Origin: Aplectana chamaeleonis
Lineage: Eukaryota; Nematoda; Chromadorea; Rhabditida; Cosmocercidae
Assembly: GCA_029168955.1 (NCBI GenBank)
Contig: JAPDOI010000173.1
Span: 434,001 to 498,000 of the forward strand
Direction: 5' to 3'
DNA: 64,000 nucleotides
This document shows, in pieces, positions 54,231 to 64,000 of this stretch. The position numbers and the translations under genes were made by a program. Under the pieces are notes generated by a model. The model saw only the letters and a program-made list of their open reading frames with translations, was not told where the DNA came from and did not search any database. Position 1 is the first letter of the stretch. The number at the start of each line of letters is the position of its first letter.

Positions 54231-54475
54231 TTGAAATCGCTCTTAGCTCTCCAACCTTGGGTAAGGTCTATAAAGACATCTGTTGCTCTGGCTTGCACCA
54301 CACATCACTGAGTTCTACTCCAGTTGCAAATCAGATTCCAATGTATCTATCCCAAGGAGATGATGCTAACGCTAGAAGCTTTGGGTCGTCTTATACTGCT
54401 GGAGATGATACATCGTAAAATAGCGAGTTTCGAAGACTTCAAGTTTTCCCAAGAGATTGCGACCCCCCTCGGTCC

Positions 54476-54499
54476 CACGGTGGTCCGCGGACCACCGTG
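54476..54499. repeat. perfect 24-bp palindrome
   Basis: CACGGTGGTCCG is followed with no spacer by its exact reverse complement. The flanks (GGTCC left, GACC nearby right) extend it weakly. Confidence 0.85.
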
Positions 54500-54719
54500 A
54501 GCTTGACCCTGCCCAAGATTAGTTTCCGTCGTTTTCTTCTTCTTATCGACAAGGGTCGTTCTAGTCCATAGAGGAGCTGAGCCTCTTGGAAGCACAATGT
54601 AGTCATAAAAAGGGTTCACAGACTTTCTTTAATGTGTCATGGTACAAGGGGAGATCGAAGTGTGGGCGAGGTTTATCCCTTTTCCGACCAATCGGGAAAA
54701 GTATTCATCTCCACCTCCT

Positions 54720-54930
54720 AACAAGGGAAGTGCACAAGGCGCAGGTCGGATCTGCGCAAATCAATTGTATTGCTAGTATTTCTTGGTCATCAGTAGTAAA
54801 ACTGGGCAGTATCCCGTCCCGAGCCGCTGGTCCCGAGAAGCCATAAGCTCAGAACCGTCGTTTTTTGTGGTTTTTGTATCTCCAAAAACGCTCAGATAAC
54901 TTACGAAAGTCTTGAAACGGACCCCATAAA
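54720..54930 (+). repeat. dispersed repeat H, copy 2
   Basis: Colinear with 39400-39620 (GCGCAGGTCGGATCTG, AAACTGGGCAGTA, GAGCCGCTGGTCCC). Non-coding and diverged. Confidence 0.45.
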
Positions 54931-55960
54931 GATGTTCAGCGTCGAAAACAAATTTTATGAGCAAAGTTTGAGCCGAAGCACGTTTACCAGACTTTGTGCA
55001 GGCTGATAGCATTCTGGTCTAGTACGGATTTTCGGTCGAGCGGTTACTGGTATCAATTAGGGGCTCTGAAAGCACTTCAGAAAACTGTACCAGATTTAAC
55101 TTGAAATCCTCCTAGGAGGGTTCTTTAGGGCGCTGATCACGGATCTGAGGTTTGTCGATTTCCCGAAGTTCTGGCTCAACTCGCTCGAAACAACCCAGCG
55201 GATGAAAATTCCGAGGGAAACACGACACTTTCGAGATCTCCGCATTTCTTCGATAGATGTGTCTCATAATCATTCTCTGGAGGGTAATTTGATGTGCTTC
55301 ACACGAATATGAGGTCTGTTTGCCAATTTTCCACAGATTATGGTAGATTTCGGTGGTTATAGTTTTTACAAAACTTGGCGCGGGTATTGTACATATAAGG
55401 TACAAGAAAATTGATTGGGTCAAGGTAGATCGTAAGTAACTTGATTGAAATGTTTAGATATGCCAGAACAGGGATGGAAAGTTTACTGAGGAGCGAGTGT
55501 AGTCTTGATGCTTCTTTTGTTATATCTGTATCGTGCATCGACACGACGTTAAATTCGGCTGCGTAGATGTGTGCGAGAAGCCGTTTGGCAGCTGTTACGC
55601 AATATTAGGGTGCAGGGGCGCCATGAGATAAGAACGTTTCTGTCGCATATGTCGAAGCAAACCGATCGCTCAATTTGAAACGCTTGAAAATAGAATTACG
55701 ATAGAGCTTGTGATATCTTTATTCTGACTAGTAGTAATCACTGCACTCGTCGACCAGGGAGGGGGTCTTTAGGACAAAATCATAATAGGGTGGAGTAATT
55801 ATACGCCATCTCGCGCCTCGCCAAAGTCGCCAACAGATATCTTCCAAGACTTCGCCGGGGCGAGAAGGGCTGGGGCTCGGACGAGTTGTACAGGCGCCCT
55901 CCACGATGAACTCGGACAAAGTGAAAACCTGACCGCGCGCAAATAGCGGACCGCCACCGG
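54931..55960. other. unannotated spacer
   Basis: About 1 kb with short ORFs only. No repeat shared with the rest of the window was noticed. Confidence 0.4.
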
Positions 55961-55969
55961 GATGTGCGT

Positions 55970-56275
55970 TGGTCGAACCGGTTTCCACTCGCGGTCAGTC
56001 CTCAAGCTCCCGCGGTCAGTACGCGAACTCCCGCGGTCAGTTCAGAAAGCACCGCTGTCAGTCCGGTATGTCCCGCGGTTGGCCCGAACTTAACCACGGT
56101 CAGCTCGCGAGCTCCCGCAGTCGGTCCAGAAAGCACCGCTATCAGTCCGTAATGCCTCGCGGTGGGTCCGAATTTGACCACGGTCAGCCCGCTAGCTCCC
56201 GCGTTCGGTCGGAAAGACCCCACCGTCAGTGCTGGTCACGCGGTTGCCGCACAAAATCGTGCGGTTGATCAAGGT
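55970..56275 (+). repeat. 21-bp minisatellite with 84-bp higher-order unit
   Basis: Units of 21 bp (CGCGGTCAGTNCNNNAGCTCC type) run head to tail for about 14 copies. Variants (AGAAAGCAC, CGAACTTAAC, GCGAGCTCC) recur every four units, giving an 84-bp period. Overlapping ORFs on both strands follow from the multiple-of-three period. Confidence 0.88.
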
Positions 56276-56727
56276 TTATCCACGGTCGGTCCGCTAGCTC
56301 CCGCGATTTATATTCATTGATACACTGTCAGATCAGAAGCTCCCCCACGTTTCCGAGATCATTCCTGTCGTTTCCGCGTTTGGCTTATAAGCAGACGTAT
56401 CCCCGAGAAGTCCGAGTCTGCGTAACACTGCATGTGGCGTGCAGTCTACGTGATCGGCAGAAAATACCTATATGACCGACCATCATATGTAAACAGTAAT
56501 GCAGAGAAGAAAAAGAAAGGTGAATAGAAAGAATTTAGTCTTGATAATGACATGGTGTGATAAAGCAGACTACAGATGGGTGCTGGTTCATCTTCAACGA
56601 ATCATTGGTTTCTCACGACTTCAAATCCACCGTGACAACACCCATGAAATGTCAAAATGACGCAACCGTGTTGGATTTCAACTTGAGGGGGAGGAGAGGA
56701 TGAGAGTCAAGAGATTATGTACATGAC
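56276..56727. other. unannotated spacer
   Basis: Sequence between the minisatellite and the LINE fragment. No feature recognised. Confidence 0.4.
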
Positions 56728-57425
56728 ATCTGGAGTACGCTGCACCGGTGTGGCAGCACTTGGTATCAGAAACCTCCTGGAACAAGATGCAGCGTATACA
56801 GGATGCCGCACTTCGTATAGCTACCGGATGTGCAAGAAGTTCCCTAGTCGAGCACTTGCATGCGGAGACACGATTATTGCCAGTAGAAGAACACTGTCAG
56901 TTCCAGGCCCAAAAATTTTTCATCAATATCATAAAGCAACCCAACCACCTCAGAGAGAGACCCATCAGAAAGCCATTCGCCAATGCTCCAAGCAAAGTCA
57001 ATCTGCAAAGATGGCACGATTCACAGCAAGAACGACTACGTCTGTTGCGCGAGGAGCTCACACAGTTCGTACGGTGTAATCTGGAAAATGCGGCAGTAAA
57101 TCCCATCCTGGGAGTGGTGCCGCCCCGGGTCTGCACATCCGAGTCTCAACTTGGTAGGAGGGCAAGATGCACCCTGGCATCGCTGCGCTGTGGTCATTCT
57201 ACTATGCTTATGGCATATGTTATCAAGATTGACAGCAGCAAATCGGACGTTTGCCCAGACTGTGGATGCCACAGCCACGATACGGCACATTTGTTTGATT
57301 GTCCGGAGAGACCAACCACGCTGACCAAAATGGACCTATGGACGAATCCATTACTTGTCGCCCAGTTCATCAACCTATGACAGTACCCTCAACGTGGCTG
57401 CAAAGAAGAAGAAGAAGATAATAAG
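56728..57425 (+). mobile_element. 5'-truncated non-LTR retrotransposon (jockey-like), C-terminal RT part
   Basis: The plus frame from about 56729 reads YAAPVWQHLVSETSW, then MQRIQDAALRIATGC and HLHAETRLLPVEEH. It ends with a zinc-like C-x2-C...H...C motif (CPDCGCHSHDTAHLFDC) and a stop at 57380. This order is typical of the C-terminal tail of jockey-superfamily LINE polymerases. Everything upstream, including the RT catalytic core and endonuclease, is absent, as expected from 5' truncation at insertion. A short 3' UTR runs into AAGAAGAAG and (AAT)n repeats. The frame is intact over about 210 codons, so the insertion is not very old. Confidence 0.75.
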
Positions 57426-57433
57426 TAATACTC

Positions 57434-57702
<269 letters not shown>

Positions 57703-57704
<2 letters not shown>

Positions 57705-59320
57705 CTTACTTGACTTAATCGGTTGGCTTTCGCCTGACGCGGTCATTCCGCATCTTCACCGAGGTGTGCCGTCCTAGTAGTCAGCCGTGTCCATTTTTCA
57801 CGGTCTTCAGCCACAATTTACACACTTTCCATCCAGCTGTCACTATTCCATTTCCTGCGTAACAAAACATCGCGCCTAAACTGTCTTTCGATGCCGAGTG
57901 ACTTCGAATCCTCTTTAACCGCATCCGTCCAGAACTTTCGGTTACGCCCAGGTGGCCGTTTCCAGACACAATTTGGAAGCATTCTTAAAACGTTGTACGA
58001 GACGATCCGGCGTTCTTCTTAGTATATGCCCGAGCAGTCAAAGTCGACTTTCCATTGCTGCTTGAGATGGCGTTAGGAGATGCTGGCACCTCCCACGTGT
58101 CAAACGTTGATGTACTGCGTCGATTTCCTTGTAAAGGTCTTCCTTATGGCGTACACGCGGCCAGAAGTATCCAAGCAAACTCCTAAAAAGCTTCCTCTCC
58201 GTAAAATCCAACCTTTCCATCTGCGTTTTCGGTGCTGCCCACGTCTCCGATCCGTACATCATGATAGGGCGAATAGCGGATAGGTAGACGCGCTTGACTT
58301 CCTTCGCGATGCTGGTAGACCACAAACACTTGGTTAGAGAATTGAATCGAATGCGACATCCCACACAGCTCTAGATCTCCGAATGTCCGATACTGGAATA
58401 TTCCTCGTCAGGACATAGTCGAGCTGTAGTTTCAAATTTGTCATCTTCCGCTTCCGCTGCTCTTCTGGAGATAGCTGGGTTGGTCCCTGCCACGTAAGCT
58501 GATGGCGGCGATGATTCCTCTCGAATGTCGATGCAAAATCAGACCACTGCATTCACAAAAGTCGACAAGGCGGTAGCCATTGTCCGATGTTTGCTCCACT
58601 GGGTAGAACCATTTACCGAGTACTTCGGATTCCTGATCAAGTCCCATCTTCGCATTTGCGTCAATCCCCACGACAACAGCATGTTGACAAGGTATCCTGG
58701 CCAGCAACGTATTGAGTTCCTCATGAAACGCATCCTTCGAATTGTCTTCGGCGGTTTCAGTGGGCGCATGAGCACTCACTATCCACAGATTGAATCCTCT
58801 GTGATCCCGCAGTCGTACGAATGCATTCCGGCACGACGTTGAGCCAAACTCCTTGACCATACCATTGAAATCCTTCCTTACAGCTATTGCACAGCCTCCC
58901 ACTCTCCTATCGTCAGCGTTACCGCAGTAGATGGTGTAGTACTCTCCGACGCTGATGACGGGTCTATCCTTGAGGCGAGTTTCCTGCAAAGCAGCAAACG
59001 GTGCATGGAAATAGCTCAGAAGTCTGAATAGCGCAGTTTTTTTTGGATATCACTCGACAGCGATCTACAGTTCAGGGTGGCGAAACTGTGGCTTGTGACC
59101 AAAGACTCCATGACTCCTTAGGTACGGATTTTAAGGTGTTATGGACCAGAGGCCTTAGTGTGCCGGAAGGCGACACCTTTATGCAATGTATGGGAAACTT
59201 TCGCGATATAGTTGTGCACGCTACATCGCTCGAACGTTCCCTGTGTACACTCAAACGTCTGCTGGGTTCAGTAGAAGCAGGGGCACCAACGAGCTGGTAC
59301 CAACAGACTTGTATACACAC
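57703..59320 (-). mobile_element. internally deleted RTE-clade retrotransposon
   Basis: On the minus strand the copy starts near 59320. It reads TLNCRSLSSDIQKK (about 59080), then a frameshift in a poly-A run at about 59040. It continues as an AP-endonuclease domain (AALQETRLKDRPVISVGEYY with its catalytic Glu, IVSAHAPTE, VVVGIDANAKMG) to DYVLTRN at about 58410. There it jumps directly to the RT C-terminus (58364-58038: MMYGSETWA, RKLFRSLLGY). The reverse-transcriptase palm is missing. Further C-terminal words (WNSDSWMESV) persist in broken frames to about 57800. The 3' end is followed by (ATT)n, as is usual for RTE. Confidence 0.8.
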
Positions 59321-59324
59321 CCCC

Positions 59325-59524
<200 letters not shown>

Positions 59525-59634
59525 CGAAAATAATTGAAATTTATAAATACTATGATCAATATTAATTCTTATTTAGAAGAACCAATGAATGATAAGTCGG
59601 ATTAATATGTTATGCAGCGTGCGTGACAACTTAA

Positions 59635-60207
59635 AGGCAGCGTCCGCGCTGAAAACCACATCTGGGTTTTTCTTCTCAACCCAAGGTTTGAACCAAGTGG
59701 AGATGGTTGGCGAAGCTTGAGACCTCAATGTAGCATAAAAATAATGCTATAGGCTCTTGAAAGTTGCTCCGTGGTCTGTGAAGGCGTTTTCCCGGTCGAT
59801 CATCTAACACGAGGAACAGAAGCGCCACGACGGGCGCCGGCAGGCAACAGAAATCCAAATTTCTATATTCTTTTATTCGAAGGATACTCGAGCTCGGACG
59901 TGTGTATTTAAAGCTTCTTATTTCTAAAGACCTTTTGACAGCAGAAAGACGAAAAGAATTGTGGAACTTAAAAAGTTAATGAGGATAAACCAAATCAGCC
60001 GTCCAAATTTTCAAAATTTGTGCATTGCACAAGACACACCGGACAGACGTGGAAAAAGGAAGCTGAATGCTCAAGGATTTCCGAACGAGTTTTTCTCTGG
60101 ATTTTGAGTGTGTTGGGTGGTCCCTTTGCGATATATCACAACCTGGCAGGCCTACCTGCGCGAAATTGTGAAACAAATGAACACGGTTTTTTGCGCGTAC
60201 ACTGCCT
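59635..60207 (+). mobile_element. TTAA-family element, 573 bp
   Basis: The ends AGGCAGCGTCCGCGCTGAAA and TTTGCGCGTACACTGCCT lie between TTAA at 59631-59634 and 60208-60211. Same subfamily as 45313-45745. No conserved ORF. Confidence 0.85.
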
Positions 60208-60249
60208 TTAAGCAGAAGTGACATCATATGTGAACGTGTTCTGAATCTT

Positions 60250-61055
60250 CTTGAGTTACAGCCAACGGACTAAAAGCCGCGCCGCCCTGCCTCCCACGGC
60301 CGCTGATTTTGCGATGCACGCGGTCCGACCGTCGTTTCTTATCGCGGTTTGATCGCGTCCAAGCGCGGTTCGACCGCCGGTAAAACATGAGCGCGGTCGG
60401 AACGCGCTTCAACCGCCGCAATGTCGCGGCCAGCTTTATTTCAAATAGTTGCCCGCGGTCAGGTTTTCCCACTATCTGAGAAGGCTGCACCTCGCCGCTC
60501 ACGCCTGGACCACTGAAGGAAACCTCGTCACTATTGATTACAGGAGTGGTAGAAACGGTTCATTACAATAACCCATGAGCCATTACATCATGAGACCTTA
60601 TAAGTTCACTTTGGGAACTGAATTGCCTTCATGGTCACCGGATCATCTTTTTGTGGATAAGACAAGCAGATACAATACCCATGCGCTCAACTTACCTGTT
60701 CAGAATAAATTTTCGATCAGGGGTGTGCATTTACCGCTTACCGATTTACCGGATCAACATTTACCGTTTACCGATACGTACCGGTAAATCCGGTAAATCA
60801 ATAATCAAAATTTACCGATTTACCGACTTAGTCTCGAAATTTACCGAAATTCTTACCGATGCAATTTGAGAAACCTTTTGTTTTTCGCTCAATCGTCCCA
60901 CTCAGAAAAATCAAAACAAGTTACTTGTATTATAAATGTAACTTACTTGAATGTTTCAAGTAACTTATTTATATGACATTTATATGACATGTAACATACA
61001 TTTATATTACATGTAACTTAAATTTATATTACATGTAAGTTACACTCATTTTACG
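60250..61055. repeat. GC-rich and short palindromic repeats
   Basis: 60270-60470 contains repeated GCGGT(C/T)(C/G)GACCG-like words. 60725-60865 is built from TTTACCG(G)AT words on both strands (TACCGGTAAATCCGGTAAAT). 60925-61055 repeats ACATGTAACTTA-type words around short inverted repeats. I see no gene. Confidence 0.5.
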
Positions 61056-61139
61056 CGTAACTTGCATTTGAATTCTCACAATTGGTGGCATCAAGTGACG
61101 CAGACGACATGCGACGCAGAGAGCGCGTCCCGAATGAAA

Positions 61140-61200
61140 GAATGAAAGACGAATGAAAGAAGAATGAAAGAATGAAAGAATGAAAGCGAATGAAAGACAC
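61140..61200 (+). repeat. GAATGAAA short tandem repeat
   Basis: GAATGAAAG words repeat about six times with small length changes. Confidence 0.7.
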
Positions 61201-61559
61201 ATAGGTTCGAACGTGTTTCCAGAAATTGTGAATGATTCCGGGTAGGAAGCTAAGGCAAATATGTGGTGGAAAAGAGGAGTGGACAAGATGAAGGGATTGG
61301 CTAAGTTCAAGAATACGGGATGTCTCGAAGAAATATATGTGTTTTTAAATTAATATGAGTTCGTAAATTCATTTCGCAAGTCCAAGAAGAACATGTTACT
61401 TCAGATGTATAGACTTCTGGTTCGAGTGAGCGTCATCTAATCTGGTTACGTTTCGAATTTCATTCTCCGAAACCCACACATACACAAACACACGACACGG
61501 GTTCGATCCCGCGAAGTGCTTAATTTTTGCAAGACGTTAGACCTCACATTTTTTGCAAA

Positions 61560-61980
61560 GTAAGGGTCACGAAAATAAAATATTCGAGTCGAGAGTGGTA
61601 GATTTACCCTGTATACAAATTTTCAGTCTCTCTGAGATGGACGCTGAAAGGCACTTCCCTGTGTGGCCCACGCCTGTCGCAGGTGCGATCGCGCTGGAAG
61701 TCTACATATTTGCAAGGTATGAGTCAGTACAATACGATGATCGAGTCCAGCGTGGTCGATTTATCTCATAGACTCACTTTCACCGTCCAACATAGATACT
61801 GAACACCGCTACAGTACGAGGCCTCACACTTCTCAGGTGCAGTCCAGCCGGAAGTCGTCAATTTCGAAATTTAGGTGTGACGAGAGTAAGATATTTGAGT
61901 CCAACGTAGTCGATTAACCATATATACAATCTTTTGCCGTCTCGGTATAGCGCTGAAGACCGCTGCATATACTGCAGGAG
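61560..61980 (-). repeat. 156-bp satellite, inverted divergent copies
   Basis: Blocks such as TCACTTTCACCGTCCA, CATAGATACTGAACACCGCT and AGGCCTCACACTTCTCAGGT are reverse complements of the units at 62985-64000. About 2.5 diverged copies are present in opposite orientation to the right-hand array. Confidence 0.75.
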
Positions 61981-62925
61981 AACGTGAAAAACGTAAAAAA
62001 AACGTCGAAGTTCACAAACCTAAAATAGGGTTTTAAAACAGCTGTAACTTAAAGCCAGCATACACGCTCAAAAATGATATCAATTTTATGGAATGAATCG
62101 AAGGTCTGAAGCTGTTGATATTCAGAGATAACGAAAAAACCGGAAAAAAATTAACTGAAATGAAGATATAACGGTTCGTTCTACATTGGCCCAGAAGTGG
62201 ACGAGTTTTACTGCATTGGCTGAAATAGCGGAGCTAGCGGCAAATTTGTTGGGATAACGACGCTAATGTATTCGTACGACCCTTTCTGGAACGCTTACGA
62301 CGTTAGAAGCGTAAAAAATGGGCCAAAATGACCGTAATCGAGCATTGAACATTGGGATTGAGGGGCGGAGCCCGTATCGGTGGGCGGAGAAAGGATGATT
62401 TTATGACTCAATACAGCTCAAATACGGTCATTTTAACTCATTTTCTACTCTCCCAACTTCGTGAGGGCACTTCTAGGGCCCTACAACCCCACTAATGTAG
62501 TTATCTCAACAACTTTTGCGAGCGTGAATGCTGCCTTTAAGTTGCAAATGAGCTATCTCGGGTTCGAGCAAAACTAAGAAACTAGGCTTGTAACCCTACC
62601 AAATGAAACCTTAAGAGATCCCAGAGGAAGCTTTACAAAAAATTTCACTAGGTGTGGACATTTGATGTTTTCAGCATGAATGTCCACGCCTAGCCAGTGC
62701 ATTTAGGTGCGGACATTTATGCTCAAAACATCAAATGTCCACACCTAGTAAAATTTTTGTAAAGCGTCCTCTGGGAGCGGGTAAAGTTTCATTCGGTAGG
62801 GTTACAAACCTAATTTTTTAGTTTTGCTCAAACCCGGGGTAACTCTTCTGGAAGTTAAGTTACAGGTGTCTTAAAAACCTATTCCAGGTTTGTGGACGTT
62901 TTTACGTTTTTTACCTTGTTCCGCT
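61981..62925. repeat. fold-back centre of the inverted satellite, with nested insertion
   Basis: GTGAAAAACGTAAAAAAAAC (61989) is the inverse of the right side at about 62900. 62556-62690 pairs with 62700-62850 (AAAACTAAGAAACTAGG / complement; GGTGTGGACATTTGATGTTT / complement). The left arm is split by the element at 62053-62536; the right arm is uninterrupted. Confidence 0.85.
62053..62536 (+). mobile_element. TTAA-family element, 484 bp, with empty site in cis
   Basis: Starts AGCCAGCATACACGCTC and ends GCGAGCGTGAATGCTGCCT between TTAA at 62049-62052 and 62537-62540. The opposite arm of the surrounding inverted repeat reads straight through (single TTAA at 62855-62858). That directly shows the insertion duplicated TTAA. 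Confidence 0.85.
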
Positions 62926-62984
62926 TCCTATGTAGCGCTCTTCGGCGTTACGCTGAGGCGGTAAAAGATTGCACTTATAAGTAA

Positions 62985-64000
62985 ATCGACTGAAATATCT
63001 TACTCTCATGACACCTAAATATCAAAAATGCCCCTTTTCAGCGGGACCACACCTGAGAAAAGTGTGAGGCCTTGTACTGTAGCGGTGTTCAGCATCTATG
63101 CTGGACGGTGAAAGTGAGCATACAGGTTAAATCAACCACGCTGGAATCGAATATCTCACTCTCATGACACCTAAATTTCAAAAATGCCCCTTTTCAGCGG
63201 GACCACACCTGAGAAAAGTGTGAGGCCTTGTACTGTAGCGGTGTTTAGCATCTATGCTGGACGGTGAAAGTGAGTATACAGGTTAAATCAACCACGCTGG
63301 AATCAAATATCTCACTCTCATGACACCTAAATTTCAAAAATGCCCCTTTTCAGCGAGACCACACCTGAGAAAAGTGTTAGGCCTTGTACTGTAGCGGTGT
63401 TCAGCATCTATGCTGGACGGTGAGAGTGAGTATACAGGTTAAATCAACCACGCTGGAATCAAATATCTTACTCTCATGACACCTAAATATCAAAAATGCC
63501 CCTTTTCAGCGAGACCACACCTGAGAAAAGTGTGAGGCCTTGTACTGTAGCGGTGTTCAGCATCTATGCTGGACGGTGAGAGTGAGTATACAGGTTAAAT
63601 CAACCACGCTGGAATCAAATATCTTACTCTCATGACACCTAAATTTCAAATATGCCCCTTTTCAGCGAGACCGCACCTGAGAAAAGTGTGAGGCCTTGTA
63701 CTGTAGCGGTGTTCAGCATCTATGCTGGACGGTGAGAGTGAGTATACAGTTTAAATCAACCACGCTGGAATCAAATATCCTACTCTCATGACACCTAAAT
63801 TTCAAAAATGCCCCTTTTCAGCGAGACCACACCTGAGAAAAGTGTGAGGCCTTGTACTGTAGCGGTGTTCAGCATCTATGCTGGACGGTGAGAGTGAGTA
63901 TACAGGTTAAATCAACCACGCTGGAATCAAATATCTTACTCTCATGACACCTAAATTTCAAAAATGCCCCTTTTCAGCGAGACCACACCTGAGAAAAGTG
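62985..64000 (+). repeat. 156-bp tandem satellite
   Basis: The landmark AGCATCTATG occurs at 63091, 63247, 63403, 63559, 63715 and 63871, an exact 156-bp period. Units also share CTCTCATGACACCTAAAT and CCCCTTTTCAGCG, and differ by a few substitutions. The array runs off the right edge. No ORF is maintained. Confidence 0.95.

Noticed and set aside
61494..61520. GGGTTCGATCCCGCG as a tRNA T-arm.
   Set aside because: No A box or acceptor stem lies at suitable distance upstream.

Overview
This is a gene-poor, repeat-dense piece of a eukaryotic nuclear genome. It most likely comes from a nematode, perhaps a clade V or strongylid (hookworm-like) species. The reasons are compact exons with short TTTCAG-type acceptors, degraded RTE-clade and jockey-like LINEs, and a very large load of short inverted-repeat elements. 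The species assignment is inference. No operons, ribosome-binding sites or other bacterial signals are seen.

One convincing protein-coding gene was found: a PRDM14-like PR-domain/zinc-finger transcription factor on the minus strand. Eight exons were reconstructed by hand (44892-44784, 44716-44603, 44386-44253, 43490-43326, 43223-43034, 42645-42456, 41853-41736 and 28612-28493). Each joins the next in matching phase to give about 380 codons: a divergent PR domain, a PVDLS (CtBP-type) motif, then one C2HC and three C2H2 fingers. A 13.1-kb intron stuffed with transposons separates the last two exons. The exon after 28493 was not found, so the gene probably runs leftward, possibly past the large satellite and out of the window.

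Layout: 1-1745 is a 21-bp minisatellite. 2085-4940 holds dispersed and fold-back repeats. 6440-22440 is a 16-kb array of a 112-bp satellite carrying a conserved GTGCAGCC-GCA-GGCTGCAC hairpin. 22441-28492 is mostly unannotated, with a hairpin element and a gene-fragment-bearing repeat (C1). 28613-41735 is the giant intron, including a chain of TTAA-bounded elements at 30251-33150. 41736-44892 holds the other exons. 45309-55960 is transposon and repeat mosaic, including a second gene-fragment repeat (C2), a 760-bp tandem duplication and a second 21-bp minisatellite. 55970-56270 is a third 21-bp minisatellite. 56728-59524 holds two LINE remnants meeting tail to tail at an (AAT)n tract. 59631-60211 is another TTAA element. 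61560-64000 is a 156-bp satellite whose copies invert around a fold-back.

Most other open reading frames are by-products of repeats. The dominant transposon family has ends reading TTAAAGGCAGTGTTCACG. An interrupted inverted repeat near 62 kb gives an internal empty-site comparison showing that TTAA is the duplicated target. Several copies inserted next to or into one another, leaving single TTAA joints.
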